In this document: positions 26,491-34,761 of the stretch, one piece after another
Position numbering within the stretch: position 1 is the first letter of the stretch
Layout of the letters: every line of letters starts with the position of its first letter
From: Lewinellaceae bacterium
GTDB taxonomy: Bacteria > Bacteroidota > Bacteroidia > Chitinophagales > Saprospiraceae
DNA: 64,000 nucleotides
Reading direction: 5' to 3'
NCBI GenBank assembly: GCA_020636255.1
Contig: JACJYE010000008.1
Span: forward strand, 248,001 to 312,000
Translations under genes and position numbers: made by a program
Notes under the pieces: generated by a model
Databases searched by the model: none
The model's input: the letters and a program-made list of their open reading frames with translations, nothing else
What the model was told of the DNA's origin: nothing

Positions 26491-27177
26491 ATGAAACCCA
26501 AAGACATCAAAACCTATTATCGCTTAAGCCTGCCACACCTGCAACCGACCTGCGCGCCGTTTTTCGTAACCTTTCGCCTGCATGGTTCCATTCCCCGAAT
26601 AAAGCTATTCCAACTGCGCCAGGAATTCGAAGAATCTGTCGCCCGAATCAGGGCAGAAGGCTCGTCCATTCAAAATGAATTAATAGCCGGAGAACAGGAA
26701 CGATGCTTTATAGAATACGACAAACTCCTGCATACCATACAATCGGGCCCTCATTATTTAAGGCAGCCGGAGATTGCTCAAATGGTAAAAAAGGAGTTGC
26801 ACCGCTTCGATGGAGTATTGTATGACTTGATCTGTTATTGTGTGATGTCAAATCATGTACACATCCTGATCGATACCGCTATTCAGATTACAGAAGATGC
26901 ATCACAATGTGAATTTGAAAACATGGATTTTGAGCCTTTACAAAATATCATGAAACGAATTAAAGGCCCAACTGCGGTATATGCCAACCGGATGTTAAAG
27001 CGCAGCGGTAAATTCTGGCAGAGAGAAAGCTATGACCGCTATGTTCGCAATGAAATTGAAGCCCGGAATACCGTGGCTTACATTCTTGATAATCCTGTGA
27101 AAGCGAAGTTAACGGATGACTGGAGGAAATATCCACATTCATATTTTAAGAGCATATCCAGAGCGAATTCGTATTGA
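26491..27177 (+). CDS. REP-associated tyrosine transposase (RAYT, IS200-like Y1)
   Basis: 228 residues from the ATG at 26491 (an in-frame TTG at 26449 is less likely). The HUH motif is intact as NHVHILIDT, and the C-terminal block FWQRESYDRYVRNEIEARNT, then VAYILDNPVKAKL, is the classic RAYT ending with the catalytic Tyr in SYDRYVR. RAYTs are single-strand DNA nucleases that recognise REP palindromes and are usually single-copy, domesticated genes rather than free insertion sequences. The gene sits in the middle of palindromic repeats on both sides (25976-26385 and 27202-27403) and is AT-richer than its neighbours, supporting acquisition. Confidence 0.92.
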   Translation: MKPKDIKTYYRLSLPHLQPTCAPFFVTFRLHGSIPRIKLFQLRQEFEESVARIRAEGSSIQNELIAGEQERCFIEYDKLLHTIQSGPHYLRQPEIAQMVKKELHRFDGVLYDLICYCVMSNHVHILIDTAIQITEDASQCEFENMDFEPLQNIMKRIKGPTAVYANRMLKRSGKFWQRESYDRYVRNEIEARNTVAYILDNPVKAKLTDDWRKYPHSYFKSISRANSY

Positions 27178-27201
27178 AAATCAAGGAATTGTATATAGTT
27201 A

Positions 27202-27316
27202 AGAGCCTGTTTGGCGGGTCAAATATGCAACTAAAGGCGACGACAGTGCCTGCCTCGCAGGATAGCGGGGTTAATAAGCCCTTGGCTTGCAATAGCAGCA
27301 AGCTCCAAACAAGCAC
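27202..27316. repeat. Dispersed palindromic repeat, divergent copy
   Basis: Begins AGAGCCTGTTTGG (27202-27214) and ends CTCCAAACAAGCAC (27303-27316), the same terminal inverted motif as the family around 55.7 and 61.5 kb. The interior has no ORF and is not similar to the other copies by eye. Confidence 0.5.
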
Positions 27317-27351
27317 TTGGGAGGACGAGCCGGTCAAATAAATTTGACGGG

Positions 27352-27403
27352 TACGCCTCACCACCCCGTAAGCGGCAAATTTATTTGCCCGCTTACTTCC
27401 CCC
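27352..27403. repeat. Single copy of the HlyD-tail / 43-bp repeat
   Basis: TACGCCTCACCACCCCGTAA at 27352-27371 is identical to the last 20 bases of the HlyD gene (25961-25980). It continues with the palindrome unit (AAGCGGCAAAT variant) and ends in ACTTCCCC like the third unit at 26090-26096. The segment therefore looks like a collapsed duplicate of the whole array, on the other side of the RAYT. Confidence 0.8.
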
Positions 27404-27501
27404 ACAGAACAACAATAATTCCTTATGTTTGAAAGTGACAGCCAGCCCAACACTGCCTGTTCGGGCATTACTAACCAGACAAAAGAACCACAACGCACAC
27501 C

Positions 27502-28893
27502 ATGAAAGGCCTTAAAAAATTCCCCGACACCATTGTCATCATTATGGCGATCATGCTCGTTTTTTTACTCCTGACCTGGGTCGTCCCGGCCGGTGAATTC
27601 CAGCGGGCATCGCTCAATGGCCGGCAGGTGATCGTTGCTGGGTCGTATACCCGGGTGGAGCCTTCCCCGCAGGGCATTGGCGCCTTTTTCCAGGCGCCGA
27701 TCAAAGGCTTCACTGCTGCCGCCGAGATCATCGGCTTTGTATTCCTGGTAGGCGGCGCTTTTTCTATCGTCACGCGCACAGGAGCTATCGATGCGGGCCT
27801 TCAGAGCATCATTCGCCTCAGCGAGCGCAAGCCGGGCTACCGCAATTGGATCGTGCCCCTTATCATTGCGCTATTCTCCCTTGGCGGGGCCACTTTCGGC
27901 ATGTCCGAAGAGATCCTGGTGTTCGTGCTCATCACTATTCCGCTGGGTATCGCCTTAGGTTACGATTCGATCACAGGCGTCGCGATCTCGTTCGTCGGCG
28001 CTGGTGTCGGTTTCGCCGGCGCCTTTCTCAACCCCTTTACCATCGGCGTCGCTCAGGGCATCGCCGAACTGCCGCCAGCCAGCGGCATGGGCTACCGCCT
28101 CATCGTGTGGGGTATTACCACCACAGTCGGCATCATCTACATCATGCGATACGCCAACCGCGTGGCCAAAGACAAACAGAAAAGCCTGGTGTACGACATC
28201 GATAAAGAGCGCGACCTGGTGCACATGGAGCCCGAGAACCATCTGGATTTCACCCTGCCGAGGCAGATAACCCTTTGGCTGCTGGCGGCTGCTCTAGCTC
28301 TGCTGGTTATCGGCGTCAGCAAATGGGATTGGTATATCGATGAGATAGCAGGGCTGTTCGTTGCGCTGGGCGTGGCCGCCGCTATCGTTTCCCACCTCAC
28401 CATGGACGAATCGATCAAAGCTTTCAAAGAGGGCGCCAAAGATATGATGGTGGCCGCCCTGGTCATCGGCCTGGCACGAGGCCTGCTGGTGATCGCCGAA
28501 GAAGGGCGCATCATCGACACTATCCTCAACAGCCTGGCTTCGGCCTCGGAAGGGATGCCGGATGCCATAACCGTCGAGATCATGTTCCTGTTCCAATCCT
28601 GCCTGAACTTCTTCGTGCCATCCGGTTCAGGGCAGGCGGCCCTCACCATGCCGATCATGGCGCCACTGAGCGACCTGCTGGGCATCAGCCGCCAGACGGC
28701 AGTACTGGCATTCCAGTTCGGCGACGGCCTTTCCAATATGATCATCCCAACCAGCGGTGTAACGATGGGTATCCTCGCCATCGCTAAAATACCTTACAAC
28801 GTCTGGGTACGGTGGTTCCTGCCCCTGTTCCTGTTGCTCTGCCTGGTTTGTGCATTGCTGCTGTTGCCACCCTTGTTCCTGTTTAGCTGGTAA
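27502..28893 (+). CDS. YfcC-family (DcuC-like) membrane carrier
   Basis: 463 residues with about 12 hydrophobic segments. Motifs typical of the C4-dicarboxylate/arginine-ornithine carrier-like YfcC family: VVPAGEFQR early, GGAFSIVTRTGAIDAG, GATFGMSEEILVF, FVPSGSGQAALTMPIMAPL, and FGDGLSNMIIPTSGVTMGIL. These paired S-G-S-G and P-T-S-G loops form the substrate site in related carriers. The substrate is unknown; a dicarboxylate, amino acid or peptide is possible. A TATGTTTG box at 27424-27431 is a candidate -7 element. A GNAT gene follows 26 bases downstream, possibly in the same transcript. Confidence 0.88.
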   Translation: MKGLKKFPDTIVIIMAIMLVFLLLTWVVPAGEFQRASLNGRQVIVAGSYTRVEPSPQGIGAFFQAPIKGFTAAAEIIGFVFLVGGAFSIVTRTGAIDAGLQSIIRLSERKPGYRNWIVPLIIALFSLGGATFGMSEEILVFVLITIPLGIALGYDSITGVAISFVGAGVGFAGAFLNPFTIGVAQGIAELPPASGMGYRLIVWGITTTVGIIYIMRYANRVAKDKQKSLVYDIDKERDLVHMEPENHLDFTLPRQITLWLLAAALALLVIGVSKWDWYIDEIAGLFVALGVAAAIVSHLTMDESIKAFKEGAKDMMVAALVIGLARGLLVIAEEGRIIDTILNSLASASEGMPDAITVEIMFLFQSCLNFFVPSGSGQAALTMPIMAPLSDLLGISRQTAVLAFQFGDGLSNMIIPTSGVTMGILAIAKIPYNVWVRWFLPLFLLLCLVCALLLLPPLFLFSW

Positions 28894-28919
28894 ACCGGGT
28901 TGACTAATTGCACCATCCC

Positions 28920-29477
28920 ATGCCAAATGCCATGTTTGAGATCGCTACCGAACGCCTCCGCCTGATCGGGTTGGACGGAGCGGGTATTTCCCTTTTCATC
29001 GAGAACGAAGCCGCCCTTGACCTCCGCCTCGGCCTGGCGCCTGCCACAATAGAGCTTCCCGAAGCTTTCCGGGCCGAGATAAAACCCGCTCTCGAAGAAT
29101 TCTGCCTGCCCAATATCCGGGCCAACGCAGATCAATATCTTTGGTATACGCACTGGCTCATTATTCATCGGGAACAGAACCTGCGCATCGGCGGGGTCGG
29201 GAGCAGTGGGCCGCCGAACGAAATAGGCGAAGTCATGATCGGGTATTACATCAGCCGCCCCTACACCGGCCAGGGTTTTGCGGTTGAAGCATCATCGGCG
29301 TTCTGCAGGTGGCTGGAGACGCACCCACACCTTAAAATGATCATCGCGACAACCCCTGTCGGGCACCATGCCTCAGAGCGGGTGCTACAAAAGATCGGGT
29401 TCACACAGGGTGAAAGCGAGGAAGAAGGGATCAACCGGTGGGAGCTTAAACAGGGTTCCGGGCATCAGCCGGGCTAA
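28920..29477 (+). CDS. GNAT family N-acetyltransferase
   Basis: About 185 residues from the ATG at 28920. The N-terminus FEIATERLRLIGLDGAGISL and the acetyl-CoA-binding loop ISRPYTGQGFAVEASSAF (x-x-G-x-G/A), followed by GHHASERVLQKIGFTQGESE, match RimJ/RimL-type GNATs. The acceptor is unknown. It lies 26 bases after the YfcC-type carrier gene and is probably read through from it. An imperfect terminator follows at 29533-29565. Confidence 0.88.
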   Translation: MPNAMFEIATERLRLIGLDGAGISLFIENEAALDLRLGLAPATIELPEAFRAEIKPALEEFCLPNIRANADQYLWYTHWLIIHREQNLRIGGVGSSGPPNEIGEVMIGYYISRPYTGQGFAVEASSAFCRWLETHPHLKMIIATTPVGHHASERVLQKIGFTQGESEEEGINRWELKQGSGHQPG

Positions 29478-29532
29478 GAGGCCCGCCATGCCCGGAACCG
29501 GCTTTGTGGAGAGTAGTTGATTCAGCAGCAAT

Positions 29533-29577
29533 AAAGCCCCCTTTCCTTCTTTTAAGAGGGCCTTTGCTCTTTAAGAT
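29533..29577 (+). terminator. Possible terminator after the GNAT gene
   Basis: AAAGCCCCCTT (29533-29543) pairs imperfectly with AAGAGGGCCTTT (29554-29565), followed by a T-rich tail. It lies 55 bases after the stop. Two or three mismatches make it a moderate candidate. Confidence 0.4.
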
Positions 29578-29627
29578 GCTTCTAAGCTGAAAAACGCTGG
29601 CTGCCAAGCCTCTTTTTTTTCGTATTG

Positions 29628-30245
29628 TCAGTTCGAAGACGAGGTGTCTTTCTCTTCCCCGTCAACGCCCTTCTTGTTCAGGATCGTAAGTACTTCTTCA
29701 GTGATGTCGAGCGCTTCCGAGGCATTCAGCAGGCTGGAGCCCTGCCCGAATTGAAGGATCATCGCATACCCTTTCTCTGCCCGCAGGCCATCGAGAATGC
29801 TTTTCAGTTTTTCCTGTAGTTCAGTGTTGACGCGCTGCGATTCGCCCAGCAGTTCCTGAGAGAGCTTCTCGCGTTCATCCATGAGCACCTGCTGCTGCCG
29901 GCCAAGCCGCTGTTCCTCTTCTGCGATCTGGTTGGGGGTCAGCAAACCTTTCTGTATCTTCTCCTGAACCTGGCGGTACTGGCTCTCCAATGCCCTTCCG
30001 CGTTGGGCCAGCTTCTCGGTCGCATCGGCTTCGCGCTTTTCCAGGGCCTCTTTTTGTTGGCGGAAATAATCGTATTTCTCCAGAAGCGTATCTGCGTCGA
30101 TATAGACGAACTTCGGCCCGTCAGTAGTGGTCGCGGCAGGCTCTGCTTCCTTATCAGGGCCGGCGGCGGCGGGCTGTTTTGTAAACAAATAGATGACCGC
30201 CAGCAGGAGGATGGCATTCAAAACCAGTGAGATGTTTGCTTTCAT
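29628..30245 (-). CDS. OmpH/Skp-like periplasmic chaperone
   Basis: 205 residues from the ATG at 30245; a start further upstream would pass through the promoter. One N-terminal membrane segment (VLNAILLLAVIYLFTKQ), then KFVYIDADTLLEKYDYFRQQ, the opening of the OmpH/Skp domain (V-x-x-D-x-x-x-x-x), a long coiled coil (about 75-165), and AEKGYAMILQFGQGSSLLNASEALDITEEVL, the family's C-terminal beta/helix unit. Skp-type proteins hold unfolded outer-membrane proteins. The uncleaved-looking anchor suggests it is membrane-tethered. Its own promoter is at 30261-30292. Confidence 0.9.
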   Translation of the reverse strand: MKANISLVLNAILLLAVIYLFTKQPAAAGPDKEAEPAATTTDGPKFVYIDADTLLEKYDYFRQQKEALEKREADATEKLAQRGRALESQYRQVQEKIQKGLLTPNQIAEEEQRLGRQQQVLMDEREKLSQELLGESQRVNTELQEKLKSILDGLRAEKGYAMILQFGQGSSLLNASEALDITEEVLTILNKKGVDGEEKDTSSSN

Positions 30246-30260
30246 GTTCGGAAATTTTGG

Positions 30261-30292
30261 CAAAGGTAATCTTCTGAGCGGTATGCGCCAAA
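30261..30292 (-). promoter_or_regulatory. Bacteroidota-type promoter for the OmpH/Skp-like gene
   Basis: On the minus strand TTTG (30289-30292), 20 bases, then TACCTTTG (30261-30268), an exact TTTG-N20-TAnnTTTG match ending 15 bases before the ATG. Confidence 0.65.
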
Positions 30293-30347
30293 GCAAATCG
30301 GAAATCCTGCCCAAAGTATAAGCAAAATGCATACTTTTGCCCCCTGG

Positions 30348-30372
30348 TAGTGCTCAAAAAATAAGTTCTCCT
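30348..30372 (-). repeat. 25-bp repeat A, second copy (insertion-sequence scar)
   Basis: Matches 21328-21352 at 24 of 25 bases. It lies in the 200-base divergent gap between the OmpH-like gene and parA, 74 bases before the parA ATG. See the first copy for the reading as a transposase end. Confidence 0.45.
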
Positions 30373-30445
30373 GTTACTTATTGGGCACACCTGACATAAT
30401 TTGCTTAAATTCAGGTTCCAAAAGCAAAGCTAGCATCGCACTGAT

Positions 30446-31222
30446 ATGGGAAAAATATTTTCACTGCTCAACCATAAAGGCGGCGTGGGTAAAACCACCA
30501 GCACGATCAATATCGGCGCCGGGCTGGTAGAATTGGGTAAAAAAACACTGCTGGTCGACCTGGACCCCCAGGCCAACCTCTCGCTTTCGCTGGGCGCCAC
30601 CCGCCCCCCCCAGACCATCTACGAGGCCATGCGGGGCGAATCCGAACTGATGCCCGTACCGGTAAAAGAAAATATGGATGTGGTGGTTTCCACCCTCGAC
30701 CTCTCCGGCGCAGAAATGGAGCTGATCAACGAGGCCGGCCGCGAGTATATCCTGCGCGAACTGTTCGCTCCCATCAGGGAAGAATACGACTACATCATCA
30801 TCGACTGCCCGCCGTCGCTGGGCCTGCTGACCCTCAATGCGCTGACCTGCAGCGACTTCGTCATCATTCCCCTGCAAACCGAATTCCTCGCCCTGCAGGG
30901 CCTGGCCAAGATCAAACAGGTGATCCAGAAGGTCAAACTGCGGCTGAACAAGGAATTACAGGTCGGCGGCGTTATAGCTACCATGTACGATAGCCGCAAA
31001 GTGCTGAACCGCGATGTGGTGGAAACGATCAAGAAGTACTTCGGCGAACTCGTATTCGATACCATGATCCGCGACAACGTCGCCCTGGCCGAAGCGCCCG
31101 CCCAGCGCAAGGACATCTTCGAATACAGCCGCAGCAGCGCCGGCGCAGAGGACTACCTCAGCCTGTGCCGCGAGATACTGGTAAGAGCAGATAAAATGGA
31201 ATCATTGATGATGAAGAAATAA
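30446..31222 (+). CDS. parA: ParA-family ATPase
   Basis: 258 residues. Deviant Walker A KGGVGKTT at 11-18, A' motif LLVDLDPQANLSLSLG, and Walker B YDYIIIDCPPSLGLLTLNAL, all intact. It is a nucleotide-dependent DNA-binding ATPase that moves or positions cargo on the nucleoid. No parB gene and no parS-like inverted repeat (TGTTNCACGTGAAACA type) was seen; instead a ribbon-helix-helix protein follows after 4 bases. That makes chromosome segregation less certain than cargo positioning or a plasmid-type partition pair. A TACTTTTG box at 30332-30339 may be the -7 element. Confidence 0.93.
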   Translation: MGKIFSLLNHKGGVGKTTSTINIGAGLVELGKKTLLVDLDPQANLSLSLGATRPPQTIYEAMRGESELMPVPVKENMDVVVSTLDLSGAEMELINEAGREYILRELFAPIREEYDYIIIDCPPSLGLLTLNALTCSDFVIIPLQTEFLALQGLAKIKQVIQKVKLRLNKELQVGGVIATMYDSRKVLNRDVVETIKKYFGELVFDTMIRDNVALAEAPAQRKDIFEYSRSSAGAEDYLSLCREILVRADKMESLMMKK

Positions 31223-31226
31223 GCGG

Positions 31227-31736
31227 ATGGCCAAAAAGAGATTTACAGAAGGGCTGGAAAGCGTTTTCGGCGCCGCCTCAGAGGACACGCTGCAGGAGGA
31301 TAGCCCCCTGTTGAGCACCACCCGCCCAAAGGAAAGCCCCGATGAAAAGGGCGAGGGCCACGCCAGGCACTCTCACGCCAAAGATTTCTCTTCCGACCTC
31401 GAAGCTTTTCTGAGCGGCGCTTTTGAAGATTCCTTCGAGGAACAATACGAACAGCGCGAAGCTAAACGCCAGCCTATCTCCGCCAACCCTCAGGTGAAAA
31501 AACGGCACCGCAGGCCCATGAGCGGCCTGGATGCCCTCATCCGCAGCACCATCGAACCGGAAAATGTGCGCGTCCAGGAACGCAATGCCCGCCGGGTCAC
31601 CCTGACCTTCGACCCCGATAAACTGGATAAGCTCAAAAAGATCGCACGCCTGGAAAAGGCCTACCTGCGCGATATCATCGACGAGATCGTGTCGGACTAC
31701 CTCGATGACTACGAACAAAGCCACAAAAAGAAATAG
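31227..31736 (+). CDS. ParA partner with C-terminal ribbon-helix-helix domain
   Basis: 169 residues, starting 4 bases after parA. The N-terminal ~110 residues are charged, low-complexity and probably disordered. The C-terminal ~45 residues read RRVTLTFDPDKLDKLKKIAR, then LEKAYLRDIIDEIVSDYLDD: a beta strand and two helices spaced like a ribbon-helix-helix DNA-binding domain (MetJ/Arc type). ParA partners of this type (ParG, Omega) bind the centromere and stimulate ParA through a disordered tail; here the tail would be the N-terminal half. No family name was recognised beyond this. Confidence 0.75.
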   Translation: MAKKRFTEGLESVFGAASEDTLQEDSPLLSTTRPKESPDEKGEGHARHSHAKDFSSDLEAFLSGAFEDSFEEQYEQREAKRQPISANPQVKKRHRRPMSGLDALIRSTIEPENVRVQERNARRVTLTFDPDKLDKLKKIARLEKAYLRDIIDEIVSDYLDDYEQSHKKK

Positions 31737-31831
31737 CCCCTCTCCTCTGCCATCGATAAATTACAATTTTACCATAGTGTGCACGGCATCGGCAAAAGGT
31801 GTAATTTTGGGTACCTAAAAGGCCCAAAACC

Positions 31832-34090
31832 GTGAGATCACCTGCTACATACCTGCTCTTCCTGCTCGCACTTTCCATCTGCCATTACGCGCCAGCCCAG
31901 GACGACACCCCATACCGGCCGAAAGTAGGCCTGGTGCTCAGCGGCGGTGCGGCCAAAGGCATGGCCCATGTCGGCGTGCTCAAAGTGCTGGAAGAGGCCG
32001 GCATCCGGCCCGACATCATCACAGGCACCAGTATGGGCAGTATCATCGGAGGGCTCTACGCCATCGGTTACCGCGCAGATACGCTGGAGCGGCTACTCCT
32101 GAACAGCGACTGGGACCGGGTGCTCAGCGACAGGATCGACCTCAAGGATGTGCTCTTTGAGGAAAAGGACTATTTTGAAAACCAACTGCTGGAACTTCCC
32201 TTTGAGCATGGAAAACTCCATGCCCCCAAAGGGCTCATCCAGGGGCAGCAGATCTTCTCTTTGCTCTCCCGCCTGTGCCTTCCCGCCTACCAGATCGAAG
32301 ACTTCCATGATTTCCCCATCCCCTTCCGCTGTGTGGTGGCCGATGTCGTCAGCGCCGAGCACTTCACACTGGACAAGGGGTCGCTGCCCAATGCCATGCG
32401 GGCCAGCATGTCCATACCTTCGGCCTTTACGCCTATCAGGGGCGACAGCACCATATTTATCGATGGCGGCATCATCCGGAATTTTCCGGTGGAAGAAGCC
32501 AAAGAATGGGGTGCGGACATCATTATAGGGGTGTATACCGGCCGGCTTAAACCGGACAAGGAAGAACTGAACAACCTGTCCGATATCCTGATCCAGGCCG
32601 GTTTTCTGATGAGCATCCGCGACGCCGAAGCACAACTGCCCCTGGTCGACATTTACATCGAACCCGACCTGAGGGCATACAAAGCCCAGGACTTTAAAAA
32701 GGCCGACTCCATCATCGTATGCGGAGAACGCGCGGGGCGGCTGCAGTTCGACAAGCTCAAAGCATTGGCCGATTCGCTGCAGAAGCTGGGGCCGCCCTAC
32801 CCCCACCCTGCCCTTCCCGCAGTCGATAGCCTGTGCATCGACCACGTGGTTATCGAAGGAAACAAACGGTTCAACGTCAGAGAGCTGCAGGGCACGTTCG
32901 GCATAGATGCGGGAAGCACCGTACATGTCGACGACATCGAGCAAGGCGTTTCCCGGCTTTACGGCACGAACGCCTTCGAACAGGTCAGCTACCGCCTCCA
33001 GCAGGTAGACGGCAGGACTGTGCTCAGCCTCAAGTGTCTGGAAAAAGCCCCTACCGTGCTTCGGGCCGCAGTGAATTTCGACAAATACCTGGGCGCAGGT
33101 TTTCTGTTCAACATCAGTGCCCGCAACTTTCTCCGGCCAGCTTCCCGGCTGATGTTCACCGGCACTATCGCCGAAAACTACCGCTTCGGCCTCAACTACC
33201 TGAAATACCTGGGTAAGCCTCAGCTATGGGCCGCCGTACTGGCCACCCAGGTAAGCCGCGACGAGATCCCCGTTTTCCAGAACGGAAGGCAGAACGAGAC
33301 CTTTCAGCTAACAGAATGGCTGGTAGACCTTCGGCTGCAAAAGCGCCTGGGCAACAACGGCATGACGGGCCTGGGCCTGCAGCGAGAGCAGCTCTCTTTC
33401 AAACCCATTGTGAGCAGCGACCCCACTTTCCGAAGGCTGGACTACACCAATTACAACCTCTATGGCTTTTTGCAGCTCAACAGCCTGAACCGCAATATCC
33501 TGCCGCAATCCGGCACCTACCTCTCTCTGGAATTCAAAGGGATCTACAACAACAGCCTGGAAGTCAGGACCCGGGGCCTGGCGCCGGGTATCTCACCCGA
33601 TTCGCTTTTTGCCTTTACGCCCTATACGAAGCTCACCTTTCACAGTAAGAGCTATTACCCCATCCACCAGCGGGCATCTATTACCGTCAGCCCTTTCGCC
33701 GGCTTTGTCTTCAACCCCAGCAATACTTTCGGCGATTTTTATCTGATCGGCGCCCCTGAAATGCTGACCCGCCGGTCGATCCCCTTCTATGGCCTGAATG
33801 CCAACCAGCTGGTGTCACAGGTGGCCTTCGGCATCGGGGCCGGCTACCAGCATTTCCTGCGGGACAACCTGATGTTTTCTATCGATGCCAATGCCGGTTT
33901 CTTCGCCAGGCCCGACCTGCTGGCCAACTCCGCCCCGCAACCCGAGCAATTCCTGGCAGGCCTGGGCCTCACAGGCGGTTACCAGTCCTTCCTCGGCCCG
34001 GTAAAGTTCACCCTCATGTACCCCATCGATACGGATGGCAGCCTGCCCCGCAACCTCAGGTACTTCCTCACGATCGGGCACCGGTTCTGA
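31832..34090 (+). CDS. Patatin-like phospholipase fused to an outer-membrane barrel (PlpD/type Vd-like)
   Basis: 752 residues, GTG start chosen because it opens a signal peptide (ATYLLFLLALSICHYAPAQ). The patatin domain follows: oxyanion loop SGGAAKG (37-43), nucleophile Ser67 in GTSMGS, and catalytic Asp211 in DGG. A POTRA-like segment (about 275-350, IDHVVIEGNKRFNVRELQGT) and a C-terminal BamA/D15-type 16-strand barrel ending in YFLTIGHRF complete it. This is the architecture of patatin autotransporters (type Vd), which hydrolyse phospholipids at or outside the outer membrane. A TAATTTTG box at 31802-31809 is a candidate -7 element. Bacteroidota commonly carry this form. Confidence 0.93.
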   Translation: MRSPATYLLFLLALSICHYAPAQDDTPYRPKVGLVLSGGAAKGMAHVGVLKVLEEAGIRPDIITGTSMGSIIGGLYAIGYRADTLERLLLNSDWDRVLSDRIDLKDVLFEEKDYFENQLLELPFEHGKLHAPKGLIQGQQIFSLLSRLCLPAYQIEDFHDFPIPFRCVVADVVSAEHFTLDKGSLPNAMRASMSIPSAFTPIRGDSTIFIDGGIIRNFPVEEAKEWGADIIIGVYTGRLKPDKEELNNLSDILIQAGFLMSIRDAEAQLPLVDIYIEPDLRAYKAQDFKKADSIIVCGERAGRLQFDKLKALADSLQKLGPPYPHPALPAVDSLCIDHVVIEGNKRFNVRELQGTFGIDAGSTVHVDDIEQGVSRLYGTNAFEQVSYRLQQVDGRTVLSLKCLEKAPTVLRAAVNFDKYLGAGFLFNISARNFLRPASRLMFTGTIAENYRFGLNYLKYLGKPQLWAAVLATQVSRDEIPVFQNGRQNETFQLTEWLVDLRLQKRLGNNGMTGLGLQREQLSFKPIVSSDPTFRRLDYTNYNLYGFLQLNSLNRNILPQSGTYLSLEFKGIYNNSLEVRTRGLAPGISPDSLFAFTPYTKLTFHSKSYYPIHQRASITVSPFAGFVFNPSNTFGDFYLIGAPEMLTRRSIPFYGLNANQLVSQVAFGIGAGYQHFLRDNLMFSIDANAGFFARPDLLANSAPQPEQFLAGLGLTGGYQSFLGPVKFTLMYPIDTDGSLPRNLRYFLTIGHRF

Positions 34091-34162
34091 GTAGGGCGTG
34101 CTGTGTTAAAATATTGGCGCTGCCGCACATTACCTTCTTATGGAAGCGTTAATAGAATAGTA

Positions 34163-34198
34163 AAAGCGGCCGGAGTGCTTCAATTCATCGGCCGCTTT
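34163..34198 (+). terminator. Possible terminator after the patatin gene
   Basis: AAAGCGGCCG (34163-34172) pairs perfectly with CGGCCGCTTT (34189-34198) across a 16-base loop, 73 bases after the stop codon. The T tail is short. Confidence 0.4.
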
Positions 34199-34316
34199 AT
34201 GCAGAAGCCTCCCTTTCAGGGCACGTTCATCGATAAAACACGGTTGTTTATCAAATGAACTTTCAAAAGCCTGTGCGAGAGAGCTTATTTGTGCCGAAAT
34301 CAAAACCCGACTTATT

Positions 34317-34676
34317 ATGAAAACCTTCAAAGTGCTGGCGGCGCTTTTATTGGCCGCCATTGTCTTGCCCTTATGGGCGCAAACCGCTTACCATGGCGAT
34401 TTCAACTTCCGCAGTGAAACCGAAGACGCCAAATCCGTGGTCGTGCAACTGACCAACCTGGACCAGCAACCGGCTATCATCGCCGTGAAAAGCGTCCACG
34501 GGTTTACCTACCACAAAGAGCGCATCAGGGGCCGCAATGGCTACCGCGCCAGGCTGAACCTGGAGCAAATGCCTGTTGGAAAGTACCTGATCACCGTCAA
34601 ACAGGGCGATACCGAAAAAGTACAGGTCGTCCGGGTAACGGATAAGGGCATCCTGCTGTCCGACGTCGTAGGTTAG
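34317..34676 (+). CDS. Small exported protein, DUF3244-like
   Basis: 119 residues: signal peptide FKVLAALLLAAIVLPLWAQ, then about 95 residues of beta-rich sequence with alternating strands (SVVVQLTNLDQQPAIIAVKS, then GKYLITVKQGDTEKVQVVRV) resembling the C-terminal sorting/secretion-tail fold (DUF3244 or a lone T9SS-tail-like sandwich). No function can be assigned. It is monocistronic, ending in a strong terminator at 34705-34744. Confidence 0.75.
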   Translation: MKTFKVLAALLLAAIVLPLWAQTAYHGDFNFRSETEDAKSVVVQLTNLDQQPAIIAVKSVHGFTYHKERIRGRNGYRARLNLEQMPVGKYLITVKQGDTEKVQVVRVTDKGILLSDVVG

Positions 34677-34704
34677 GCTGTATTCTCCCAGCACCCCAAA
34701 ACAG

Positions 34705-34749
34705 AAGATCCCGGCCCCGGGGAAACATCGGGCGCCGGGATCTTCTTTT
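34705..34749 (+). terminator. Intrinsic terminator after the small exported protein
   Basis: AAGATCCCGGC (34705-34715) pairs perfectly with GCCGGGATCTT (34734-34744), followed by CTTTTC. It lies 29 bases after the stop and just before the convergent thiolase gene. Confidence 0.75.
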
Positions 34750-34761
34750 CAGCGGCCCGGG

